Below, piece after piece: positions 1-10,826 of a stretch of DNA of 64,000 nucleotides. Made by a program: the position numbers and the translations under genes. The stretch covers positions 1-64,000 of the forward strand of contig JBBDWL010000138.1 of assembly GCA_040902895.1 (NCBI GenBank), in the 5' to 3' direction. The notes beneath the pieces are model-generated. The model was not told the DNA's origin. It saw nothing but the letters and a program-made list of their open reading frames with translations, and searched no databases. Each line of letters starts with the position of its first letter. Within the stretch, counting starts at the first letter, position 1. This DNA comes from JALYRV01 sp040902895 (GTDB lineage Bacteria > Acidobacteriota > Vicinamibacteria > Vicinamibacterales > SCN-69-37).

Positions 1-5
1 TGACG

Positions 6-452
6 ATGAGCGGGCTGATTCGTTTCGCGTCGGCGTTTATCGTCGACGACGTGCGGGGCGATTTCATTCTGACGGGGATAGACGCCGCTGTTCGGCGGGC
101 CTGGGGACGTACGGACGCCTACGACAAGCGGCGCACGAGGGAGAAGCTCGAGGGTCCGGAGATGCCCGACCGCCTCGTTACGGGCGAACAGGTCGGACAT
201 CCCGACGTCGAACTCGTCGTGCTCGCGTCGAGACGGAAGCCTGAGTGGTTGGCGAATTCGTATCTTGTGCAGGAGGATGGCACTGCGTTCAGAATCGGCC
301 AGCCGTTCGACTACAGCACGTCGGCGGGCCTACGAACCGCTTATCCGCTAACCAGTCTCCGTGGCGGCGAGGCGATTCGGCACGCGATCGCTTACGAGTT
401 CCCCCCACTGTGGCGCGGAGGGAGTTTGCGCGGCGACGAAATCAATAATTAA
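6..452 (+). CDS. hypothetical protein, possibly 5'-partial
   Basis: I do not recognise this 148-residue protein. It has no signal peptide, membrane segment or obvious motif; the composition is that of a soluble alpha/beta protein. The frame stays open to the left edge of the window, so the ATG at base 6 may be internal. It converges on ADOP permease 1, 13 bases away. Just past its stop is a GC-rich stretch (453-465) containing GACCCGTCCCC, which matches half of a hairpin near 49.4 kb. Function unknown. Confidence 0.5.
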   Translation: MSGLIRFASAFIVDDVRGDFILTGIDAAVRRAWGRTDAYDKRRTREKLEGPEMPDRLVTGEQVGHPDVELVVLASRRKPEWLANSYLVQEDGTAFRIGQPFDYSTSAGLRTAYPLTSLRGGEAIRHAIAYEFPPLWRGGSLRGDEINN

Positions 453-465
453 GACCCGTCCCCAG

Positions 466-2922
<2,457 letters not shown>

Positions 2923-2989
2923 AGGTGAACCTATAGACGAAGGACGGACGGATCAGGTTGGTTAAAAGCTCGTAAACTGTAGCCCAATC

Positions 2990-4156
2990 ATGACGCACAA
3001 GCCTGCCACCGACGCGATTCATCTGGGGGAGGGCGCCGACCCCGATGCCAATCCGCTGACGCTGCCCATCTACGAGACGACGACCTACGTTTTCGAGAAC
3101 GCAGCCGACCTGCTCGCGTATCAGCAGGGCAAAAACGATCAGTTCATTTATTCGCGCTACAGCAATCCGACCGTCATGGGCGTCGAGAAGAAGCTCGCGG
3201 CGATCGAGGGCGGAGACGCGGCGATTCTGCTGTCGTCGGGCATGGCCGCGGTGACGACCGCCATTCTGTCATCGGTGAAGGCGGGCGATGAAGTCGTGTG
3301 TGGATCCGCGGTGTATGGAGGCACGCTGCACCTGCTCGCCGACCTGCTGACGCGGTTCGGCATCCGCGCGCGCTTCGTCGAGCCCTCCGCGCTGGGCGAT
3401 CCGGCGACTTATTCCGACAAGACGAGGCTGGCGTGGTTTGAATCGCCAATCAATCCGACGCTGCGGTGCGTGGACATCGCCGCGGTCGCGCGCGCGTGCA
3501 AGGCGCGTGGCGTCACGTCCGTAATCGACAGCACCTTCGCGACGCCGATCAATCAGCGCCCGCTCTTGCTCGGCGTCGACATCGTCATGCACTCGGCGAC
3601 CAAGTACCTGAATGGACATGGCGACATCACGGCGGGCGTGCTGGTCGGCAGCGCAGCCGCCATGAAAGAGTGCGCGTATGCGCGCAAGATGCTCGGCACC
3701 GTGCTCGATCCGGCCGCGGCGTATGCGGTCGGCCGGGGATTGAAGACGCTGTCGGCGCGCATGGCCGTGCACAACGCCAACGCGCTGCGGCTGGCCGAGT
3801 GGCTCCAGAAGAGCGGCAAGGTGTCGCGCGTGTACTATCCCGGCCTCGCGTCGCATCCCGATCATGCCATCGCGAAGCAGCAGATGCCGGGCGGCTTCGG
3901 CGGCATGATCTGCATCGATCTCGACGGCGACTACGCACGGGCCGAGCGCTTTTACGATCGGCTGCAGCTGTTCAAGCGTGCCGCCAGCCTGGGCGGCACC
4001 GAGAGCCTCTGTTCGCTGCCAGTGCTGACATCGCAGTGGGGCCACTCCGACGAACAGCTCCGAGCCGCCGGCGTCACGCGCGGCATGGCGCGGCTGAGCG
4101 TGGGACTCGAGGATGTCGAGGACCTGCAAGCAGACCTCGACGCGGCGCTGGCCTAG
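2990..4156 (+). CDS. Cys/Met metabolism PLP-dependent enzyme (cystathionine gamma-synthase/lyase family)
   Basis: A 388-residue cytosolic PLP enzyme of the trans-sulfuration family, full length for it. It shows SRYSNPT near residue 55, the SSGMAA cofactor loop near 82, ESPINP near 151, and the PLP lysine K205 in HSATKYLNGHGD. C-terminal residues typical of the family include SLGGTESL near 330. Reactions in this family include cystathionine gamma-synthase, cystathionine beta- or gamma-lyase and methionine gamma-lyase; sequence alone does not separate them here. It is divergent from ADOP permease 1 and overlaps the stop of the next, convergent gene by 4 bases. Confidence 0.9.
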   Translation: MTHKPATDAIHLGEGADPDANPLTLPIYETTTYVFENAADLLAYQQGKNDQFIYSRYSNPTVMGVEKKLAAIEGGDAAILLSSGMAAVTTAILSSVKAGDEVVCGSAVYGGTLHLLADLLTRFGIRARFVEPSALGDPATYSDKTRLAWFESPINPTLRCVDIAAVARACKARGVTSVIDSTFATPINQRPLLLGVDIVMHSATKYLNGHGDITAGVLVGSAAAMKECAYARKMLGTVLDPAAAYAVGRGLKTLSARMAVHNANALRLAEWLQKSGKVSRVYYPGLASHPDHAIAKQQMPGGFGGMICIDLDGDYARAERFYDRLQLFKRAASLGGTESLCSLPVLTSQWGHSDEQLRAAGVTRGMARLSVGLEDVEDLQADLDAALA

Positions 4157-4686
4157 CGCTCCCGCAGGCGGTCGACGAGCGCGCCGAGCGCCGCACCAGC
4201 CGCGATGACCGGGATACCGACACCAATCCGCAACATGGTCGGGCACTCGGGATTTTCCGGCTTGCACTCTTTCGCGGGCACGACCAGCAGTCCTACAACC
4301 GCGCCCGCGGCTGCACCGGCCGCCATGCCTTCCCATAGCGGATCGTTGCGCTTCGGCGTCTTGGGTTTCACGACAAGGTCCGGCTTCACATCCCAGCTCA
4401 GTATCCCGCCCGCGATCCCGCCCGCCGCGGCACCGGTCAGAGCAGAGATCCACACGTTGCGATCGCTGTTGATCGCGTCGTCAAACTTGTGAACGCCAAA
4501 CATCAGCCCAGCCCCGAAGCCAATGCCCGCGCCGATCAGCGTCCACACCAGCCGCTTCGCAGGTGAGGAGGCACGGCTGGTTCGATTGGCGGGGCCAGAC
4601 TGAGCCAACGCCTCGCCCGGCACGCTCAGAACGACAAGGCAGGCGATCAGGACCGCGGCGATCGATTGGGCTGGCTTCCTGGACAT
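4153..4686 (-). CDS. exported glycine-zipper protein
   Basis: A 177-residue protein with a cleavable signal peptide (about residues 1-29, ending GEALAQS) and three glycine-rich hydrophobic segments: 48-66 (IGAGIGFGAGLMFG), 83-99 (TGAAAGGIAGGIL) and about 120-135 (MAAGAAAGAVVGLLVV), plus a last one at 152-170. These have the glycine-zipper spacing of outer-membrane-associated or pore-like proteins. No catalytic motif is visible. It converges on the PLP enzyme with a 4-base overlap of stop regions. Function unknown. Confidence 0.75.
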   Translation of the reverse strand: MSRKPAQSIAAVLIACLVVLSVPGEALAQSGPANRTSRASSPAKRLVWTLIGAGIGFGAGLMFGVHKFDDAINSDRNVWISALTGAAAGGIAGGILSWDVKPDLVVKPKTPKRNDPLWEGMAAGAAAGAVVGLLVVPAKECKPENPECPTMLRIGVGIPVIAAGAALGALVDRLRER

Positions 4687-4771
4687 TCGAACCTCCAGCC
4701 GGTAATGCGCCGTTCTGCGGCGAGACGGCTCAACCAGCGCTGTGAACCATTTCAGCCAGGCGCCGTATTAG

Positions 4772-4786
4772 AGTAACGTTGTTACT
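4772..4786. promoter_or_regulatory. candidate PadR operator, AGTAAC-N3-GTTACT
   Basis: A perfect 15-base palindrome of 6-3-6 geometry, three bases upstream of the padR ATG. It would overlap the transcription or translation start. The same geometry with different half-sites precedes the other two padR genes in this window. Confidence 0.6.
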
Positions 4787-4789
4787 TAA

Positions 4790-5137
4790 ATGACGGGCAG
4801 ATCCCCCCTATCCGGGCCGCTCCTGGCGGAATTCGAGCTGATCGTGCTGCTGGCCGTTCTTCAGGTCGGCGATGAGGCCTATCCACTCGCCATTCGTGAC
4901 GCGATCGAGCAGCGCACGGGCCGGCGGACCTCGCGCGCCGCCATCTTCATCACGCTCGAGCGGCTGGAAGAGAAGGGGTTCGTCACGTCGAGATATGGCG
5001 ATCCCACGCCGGTGCGCGGAGGGCGTGCGAAGCGATTGTTCACGCCCACAGCTGCAGGCCTCGCGGCGGTAAAGCGGTCGGTCGCGATGGTGTCATCCAT
5101 GACAGCCGGTCTCCAGGCCTTGCTGAGGAAGTCATGA
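4790..5137 (+). CDS. PadR-family transcriptional repressor
   Basis: A 115-residue winged-helix regulator. The N-terminal helix (LLAEFELIVLLAVLQVGDEAYPLAI) and the wing region (AAIFITLERLEEKGFVTSR, about 45-65) are typical of PadR; the C-terminal dimerisation helix is short. Its stop overlaps the start of the following ADOP permease by 4 bases (ATGA), so the two are translationally coupled. It presumably represses its own operon through the palindrome 3 bases upstream. The inducer is unknown. Confidence 0.88.
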   Translation: MTGRSPLSGPLLAEFELIVLLAVLQVGDEAYPLAIRDAIEQRTGRRTSRAAIFITLERLEEKGFVTSRYGDPTPVRGGRAKRLFTPTAAGLAAVKRSVAMVSSMTAGLQALLRKS

Positions 5138-7817
5138 AGCTGGCCGTACGAATCCTGCGTCTTGCGATGCCGGCGTCGAAAGCCGAGGCGCTCGCGGGCG
5201 ATCTCGCGGAAGATCTCGCGCGCCGATGGCGGCCGCGCGCGGTACGCGAAGTGTCCCTCGTGATGCTCGCTATCGGTTACGCCGCCATCGCCGCGGCAAC
5301 CCGGGCGGCACGGCCGCCGGTCGACGCGCTCGACGTGAAGCTCGCGCTCCGGATGCTCGTGAAGTATCCAGGCCTCACGGTCATTGCCTTCTTCAGCATG
5401 GCCGTGGCCATCGCGTTCGGCGCCGGCGCGTTTGCGATCCATTCGTTTCTCTATCCCCGGCTCCCACTCCCCGGCGGCGATCGCATCGTCAGCATCGAGA
5501 ACGTCGACACGCGCTACCGCAATGACGATCGGCAGGTGCTGCATGACTTCGCCATATGGCAATCCGAGCTCGAGACGCTCACCGACCTCGGCGCGTACGT
5601 CGACATCCGGCGCAATCTGCTTTCCGCAGACGGACGCGTCGATGCGATGAGGCTGGCGCAGATGAGCGCCGCGGGCTTCCGAATCGCCGGCGCGTCGCCA
5701 ATCAAAGGGCGGACGCTGGAGGATCGCGACGAGCGCCCAGGCGCCGAGCCGGTCCTGGTCATTGGCGAAGCGATGTGGCGGCGTGTGTTCGGCGCCGATC
5801 CCGCCATCATCGGGCGGACGGTCCATCTCGGCGCCACCGTGCACACCGTCGTCGGCGTGATGCCCGAACGATTTGCGTTTCCGGTCAATCATCAGCTGTG
5901 GGTACCATTTCGCCTCGATCCCGGCCGCTACGCGCGCGGCCAGAGCCCCGACGTGAATGTGTTCGCGCGCCTCTCGCCGGGCGCGTCACTCGATGCCGCG
6001 AAAGCCGAGATCGCGGTGCTCGGGGAGCGGCTGGCGCAGCAGTTCCCGGAATCGAATCAACATCTGCGTCCGCGCATCGTTCCGTACACCTCCGTGTTCG
6101 CCGACTTTGACGACATCGATCAGCTCTACGTGATGCAGGTTGCGGTCGTGATGCTGCTCGTCGTGATTGCGGTGAATGTCGCCATCCTCGTTTATGCGAG
6201 AACCGTGACGCGCGCCGGAGAAATTGCGATGCGCACGGCGCTTGGCGCGAGCCGGCGCCGCATCGTCACGCAGTTATTCGTCGAGGCTGGAGCGCTGTCG
6301 GCCGCCGCGGCGGTGCTGGCGTTGGGGATTCTGCAGATCGTCTTCGTTCAAATCGAGAGCGTGCTGAACGCATTCATGCCGGGCGGCGAGGCCGGCGTGC
6401 CATTCTGGATGGATTTCAGCCTCTCGCCGCGAATTGTCCTGAACACCGCCGGCCTGGCGGTGATTGCCGCGGCGATCGCCGGCGTCATTCCGGCGCTGAA
6501 AGTCACCGGCAGGCACGTGCAGGCCGGCCTGCAGAGTCTCGCCACGCGCGGCAGCGGGCTCCGTCTGGGGAAGGGGTGGACGGCGCTGGTCGTCGGCCAG
6601 GTCGCGATCACCGCGGCGCTGCTGCCGGGCGCGGCCGTCATGGCGTTCTCGTCGCTGAAGTTCGCGAACGCGGATCCCGGCTTTGCCGCGGACGAATACC
6701 TCGTGGCCGACTTCGGGCTCGATCCGGAGCCGCAGCCCGATCCGGCGGGGTCCACGACCCGCGTGAGCTTCGACACGCGCTTTCTCTCGCGTCAGGCGGA
6801 GCTGATCCGGCGGCTCGAATCGGAGCCTGGCGTGTCAGCCGTCACGCACCTGTGGACGATGCCGGGGCGCGAGCCGAACATGAGAATCACGCTCGAGAAC
6901 GGGGGCCCCATCCCGGGCGAGGAACGGCCGGGGCAGCTCATTCGCTTCAACCGCGTCGATGCGAATTACTTTCGCGCCTTCGACGCGACGAGGCGTGCAG
7001 GTCGCGGCTTCGCCAACGCCGATGCCAGGCCGGAATCCACGGCGGTCATCGTCAATCAGCATTTCGTCGATCGATTCTTCGGTGGCGCACAGCCGCTGGG
7101 ACGGCGTATCCAGTACGTCCCGAATGCAGGACCAGGCCCCGCGCAGGCGCAGGACGGCACGGAGCTGCCGGGCGCGTATGAGATCGTCGGTGTTGTCAGC
7201 AACGCGCCGGCGCGCGAGCTGTCGTCCAACGCGGTCAACGCGCGCGTCTACCATCCGCTGACGGCGGAGACCTATCAGACACTGGCCGTACGCATGGATC
7301 CCTCGCGTGCCGCCGCGATGTCACAGCGCGTGCGCGATATCGCCGTTGCCATCGATCCGGCCTTTCGAGTCAATCGGACTCGCGTGTTACAGGAGGTCTA
7401 CCAGCTGGACCAGACGGAGGAGCGTTGGGGCGCCATGATGCTTGCGGGCGTCACACTCTCGGTGCTCGTCCTTGCCGGCGGCGGTATCTATGCGCTGATG
7501 TCGGTGACCGTGAGCCGCCGCAGGCGCGAAATCGGGATCCGGGCGGCGCTTGGCGGAGAGCCCCGGCGCATTCTGGCCGCGATCTTCGGACGAGCCCTGA
7601 TGCTGCTGGCGGCCGGCGCGCTGATCGGCATCGTGCCGGCCACGCTGCTCCTGCGTGCGGAGGACATGGTCGGCGGCCCGGTCAGCACGTGGGAGATTGC
7701 CCTCCTTCACGTGGCGCCGTCGTGTTTCTGCTGTCGGTTGGACTTGCGGCCGCGTACGGCCCGGCGCGGCGCGGCCTGCGCATCCAGCCGACGGAGGCGC
7801 TGCGCGCGGACGGCTAG
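5134..7817 (+). pseudogene. ADOP-type FtsX/MacB permease 2, frameshifted near the C-terminus
   Basis: Homologous to the other ADOP permeases: a short N-terminal cytoplasmic segment with PASKAEALAGDLAEDL, then paired periplasmic-core and FtsX domains. In frame, the reading runs on to 7932 with an Arg/Cys-rich tail (after residue about 860) that looks unlike any membrane protein. The frame ending at 7817 instead carries the expected last helix and family ending: VVFLLSVGLAAAYGPARRG followed by LRIQPTEALRADG. One base is therefore missing (or two are extra) near 7700-7720. I give the restored end. It is either a real disruption or a sequencing/assembly error. The upstream padR is intact. Confidence 0.8.
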
Positions 7818-7917
7818 GATCAGCCGGACTTACCCTCGACGAGGCTGTTCGCCCTCGCGCAGGACCCGGTTGACGGGCTCGGCCGGCTTTCGCGGTGGAG
7901 GTGGAGCGATTGGGTGT

Positions 7918-8250
7918 TTAGCCATTTCGTGATTCAGCGGAAATTCGTGACCTCAACCTTCGGCACACGTTCCTTCCTGAACACAGTAATTTTCGGCTCA
8001 GGAACTCGTCGAATTCCGGGTCTGCAACGCTCGCGTCTTCGCCAATATCGGTGTAGTACGCCCGTAAGTCCAAAAGGTAGGCGTGCAGTACGCCGGGCTT
8101 TGGGATGTAGTGATATTCGTGGTTCCAATAGGATCGGATCAGGAAATACAACCCGCCAACGAAGAAGATTGTCGCGATAACGAACGCCAGCAGGAAGAAC
8201 CCGGTGAGATACCGAAACTCGTAGGAAAAATCCCGCGCAAGAAAGCCCAT
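7918..8250 (-). CDS. small membrane protein, possibly frame-broken
   Basis: I do not recognise this 110-residue product. A hydrophobic segment lies at about residues 17-40 (FFLLAFVIATIFFVGGLYFLI), followed by an aromatic, hydrophilic region (YHYIPKPGVLHAYLLDLRAYY). After about residue 82 the frame becomes Cys/Arg-rich, while the neighbouring frame (ending at 7934) reads KITVFRKERVPKVEVTNFR, which looks more protein-like. A frameshift near 8000 is possible. Base composition is less GC-rich than the neighbours. It lies between a damaged permease and a DHH gene and could be a remnant. Confidence 0.4.
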   Translation of the reverse strand: MGFLARDFSYEFRYLTGFFLLAFVIATIFFVGGLYFLIRSYWNHEYHYIPKPGVLHAYLLDLRAYYTDIGEDASVADPEFDEFLSRKLLCSGRNVCRRLRSRISAESRNG

Positions 8251-8328
8251 GCAGGCAGCGCATTCTGTCCAGCCATAGGGATTAGCCGCAGGTGAGGCGC
8301 TGCGCGCCGACTAGCGCGTGAGTACGCG

Positions 8329-9735
8329 CTACACCTTCACCACTTCGTGCAGGAATTCGGCGGCCATATCGCCGATCTTGTTCGCGATCTGGATCCCTTC
8401 GAGATGGCCGAACTTCGCCCTGAACTTCTCGAGCGGCATCACGGCCTTCGCCATGGCGCGATGGCCGCCGGCGCTGCCGATGTCGTTGAAGTAACGGCGC
8501 ACGAACTCTCCGGCATTCTTCGAGTATCCGAGGTTGCGCACGCTGATGGTCAGCGTGTCGTTGATCTCGCCCGAGATAATCGTCCACTTCACGCCTTCGA
8601 GCTGCAGGAAGAAGTCGGCGGTATACGGAATGAAATCTTCCCGCGTGACCGGCCCCAGATGCGACGAGAAGACCTGCTCGGAAATCGCGCCCATGGCCGT
8701 CGCCTTGATCACATAGTCCAGGCGTTCCATCGTGATTTCGGCGCCTTCCATCTTGCGAATCATCGCCGCATCGGCAAGCGGATAGAGAAACGAGAACGCT
8801 TCCAGGTCGACGCGATTGGTCTGCCGCGCGAAGAACAGCGTGTCTGATTTGATCGCATAGAGCATCGCCGTGGCCGTGCGCTCCGAGATGTTCACGTCGA
8901 CGGCGCGCAGATGCTCGGTGAGAATCGTCGACGTCGATCCGAAGTCGGCGCGGATGTCCTTGAAGACTGCCGTATACCCAGGCTGTTCGGGATGATGGTC
9001 GATCACCAGGTCGGCGCGCGGCAGCAGCCCGCCGAAGTAATGCGGCTGCACGTCGACGGTCGCGACGCGATCGAACGTCGCGAACATCGCCGGCGTCACC
9101 GGCTCGACATGGATGTCGAGCATCGTCGCCATTCGCAGATTCTCGGGACGTGTGACGCCCTGCACGGCGCCGATGATGGCCGTGGCCTTCGTGCGCCGCA
9201 GCAGATTGCGCAGCGCGAGGCCAGACGCGAGCGCGTCGGGATCGGGGTCGTTGTGCAGAAGAATCAGCACGCGATCGGCCTCGGCGAAATACCGCTGGTA
9301 CTGCTGCACCTTGGCACGCGTGAGCGACCGGCTCAATTCGGTGGTCAGCGCGGGCGACACGAGCTCGCCGAGATCGAGATCGGTCACTTCCGGAAACGCG
9401 GAGCAGACGTCTTCGCCGGCCTTGCGCCGCTTCGCGCCGCCGATGCGCAGGATGTAGACCAGCGATCCGCCCGCGTCGCGCACCGCCGACACGATCTTCT
9501 TCAGGCTTCTGCGCCCATCGTCCTCGATCAGCACGCAGACGCTGGGCGACACGTCCGCCTTCACGTAGGTGTCGACGCGCTTCAGATCCCCGACGGTGAT
9601 GGGAAGGCCCTCTTCGGACAGGCGGCGCGACAGCGCGCGGCTCTCGGTGAGGAAGTCGACCTCGAACGGGCCCGTGAGCACCTGGTGCAGCGTGCGAATC
9701 ACCAGCTCGTTCTGGCAAATGGCCACGGCGCGCAC
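8329..9735 (-). CDS. DHH-family phosphoesterase with N-terminal nucleotide-binding-like domain
   Basis: A 468-residue protein. Residues 1-110 resemble a TrkA-N/RCK-like fold (MRAVAICQNELVIRTL). This is followed by a DHH domain with the metal-binding motifs HNDPDPDALASG (near 160), DVQP (near 228) and DHHPEQ (near 245), and a DHHA1-type C-terminal domain with SAGGHRAMA (near 425). The family includes nanoRNases and cyclic-dinucleotide phosphodiesterases such as GdpP and NrnA; the substrate here cannot be told. No transmembrane region is present, unlike GdpP. It stands alone, divergent from the VWFA gene. Confidence 0.88.
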   Translation of the reverse strand: MRAVAICQNELVIRTLHQVLTGPFEVDFLTESRALSRRLSEEGLPITVGDLKRVDTYVKADVSPSVCVLIEDDGRRSLKKIVSAVRDAGGSLVYILRIGGAKRRKAGEDVCSAFPEVTDLDLGELVSPALTTELSRSLTRAKVQQYQRYFAEADRVLILLHNDPDPDALASGLALRNLLRRTKATAIIGAVQGVTRPENLRMATMLDIHVEPVTPAMFATFDRVATVDVQPHYFGGLLPRADLVIDHHPEQPGYTAVFKDIRADFGSTSTILTEHLRAVDVNISERTATAMLYAIKSDTLFFARQTNRVDLEAFSFLYPLADAAMIRKMEGAEITMERLDYVIKATAMGAISEQVFSSHLGPVTREDFIPYTADFFLQLEGVKWTIISGEINDTLTISVRNLGYSKNAGEFVRRYFNDIGSAGGHRAMAKAVMPLEKFRAKFGHLEGIQIANKIGDMAAEFLHEVVKV

Positions 9736-9832
9736 TTAGCGGGAGCCTTTCATACAGGGCAAACCGCCATTATAGAGGGGGAGGAACCGTTCAGGTCGGA
9801 AATGTCCATTTTTGCCGTAAGATGCGCCCGAG

Positions 9833-10726
9833 ATGAGACTGATCGCCGCGTCCGCGTTCGCGCTCTCGCTGGTGCTCGCCGCCGGCGCGCAGCAGTTCCG
9901 GTCCGGCGTCGATCTGGTCAGCTTCGTCGTCGTGGCGTCAGACAAGAAGGGGCTCGTCCAGGGCCTGGCCAAAGACGACTTTACGATCTTCGAAGAGGGC
10001 ACGCCACAGACGATCCAGTTCTTCGCGCAGGGTGACGTCAGCGATCGCCTCCCGCTGCGGCTTGGGCTGCTGTTCGACGTGAGCGGCAGCATGGGCCTCG
10101 ACATCGAGCTCTCGCGCACGGCGGCCATCAAGTTCATGAATGCCGTGGAGCATGCGCAAGACGTGACCCTCGTGGACTTCGATACCGAAGTGCGCGTCGC
10201 GCGTTATCGCCAGGACGATTACGCCCGGCTGATCGAGCGCATCCGCAACAAGAAGCCGGATGGATGGACCGCGCTGTACGACGCTATCGGCGTGTATCTC
10301 AATGGGATGGCCATGGAAGACGGCCAGAAGGTGCTCGTGATTTATTCCGATGGCGGCGACACGCGCAGCCGCATGTCGATCGGTCAGGTCATCGATCTGC
10401 TGAAGTGGATCGACGTCACCGTGTACGCGATCGGGTTCATCGAGAACCAGGGCACCGCACGCATGGAGCAGCGCATGCGCCTGGAGCAGCTCGCGAACGC
10501 CACTGGCGGTCAGGCGTATTTCCCGACCTCGCGCGAGCAGCTGCATGACATGTACGAGAAGATCCTCGCCGAGCTGAACGGACGCTACACGCTCGGCTAC
10601 GTCTCAACGGGCGCCGCGAAGCCCGGCTACCGCAAAGTCGAGATCAAGCTCACGAACCCCGCGCACAAAGACGTCAAGATCCGCACCCGCGACGGTTACT
10701 ACGCGCCCGGCAAGTCGGGCTCGTAG
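9833..10726 (+). CDS. exported VWFA-related domain protein
   Basis: A 297-residue protein with a signal peptide (about residues 1-19). A von Willebrand A domain follows, with a MIDAS motif DVSGSMG (near residue 83), the Thr of the second MIDAS loop in DGWTALYDAI (near 144), and the third loop YSDGGDTRS (near 171). The front segment (VDLVSFVVVASDKKG, LAKDDFTIFEEG) and C-terminal tail match the VWFA-related proteins abundant in Acidobacteriota. It likely binds a protein ligand in the periplasm or outside the cell. It is followed by uvrB after 100 bases. Confidence 0.88.
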   Translation: MRLIAASAFALSLVLAAGAQQFRSGVDLVSFVVVASDKKGLVQGLAKDDFTIFEEGTPQTIQFFAQGDVSDRLPLRLGLLFDVSGSMGLDIELSRTAAIKFMNAVEHAQDVTLVDFDTEVRVARYRQDDYARLIERIRNKKPDGWTALYDAIGVYLNGMAMEDGQKVLVIYSDGGDTRSRMSIGQVIDLLKWIDVTVYAIGFIENQGTARMEQRMRLEQLANATGGQAYFPTSREQLHDMYEKILAELNGRYTLGYVSTGAAKPGYRKVEIKLTNPAHKDVKIRTRDGYYAPGKSGS

Positions 10727-10826
10727 GTCCCCCCACACAGACTCGCCGCCGGCGCGTTGCAAGACGGGACTTCTGGGTTACGATCGTGGATCGACCACTG
10801 AGCGTCAGAGCTCGCAGGGTCTCTTC

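Noticed and set aside
3269..4453. 394-codon minus-strand frame opposite the PLP enzyme
   Set aside because: Arg/Gly-rich composition without motifs; the plus-strand frame carries the complete PLP enzyme.
8282..9718. 478-codon frame overlapping the DHH gene
   Set aside because: Out-of-frame shadow; only the 8329-9735 frame has the DHH metal-binding motifs.
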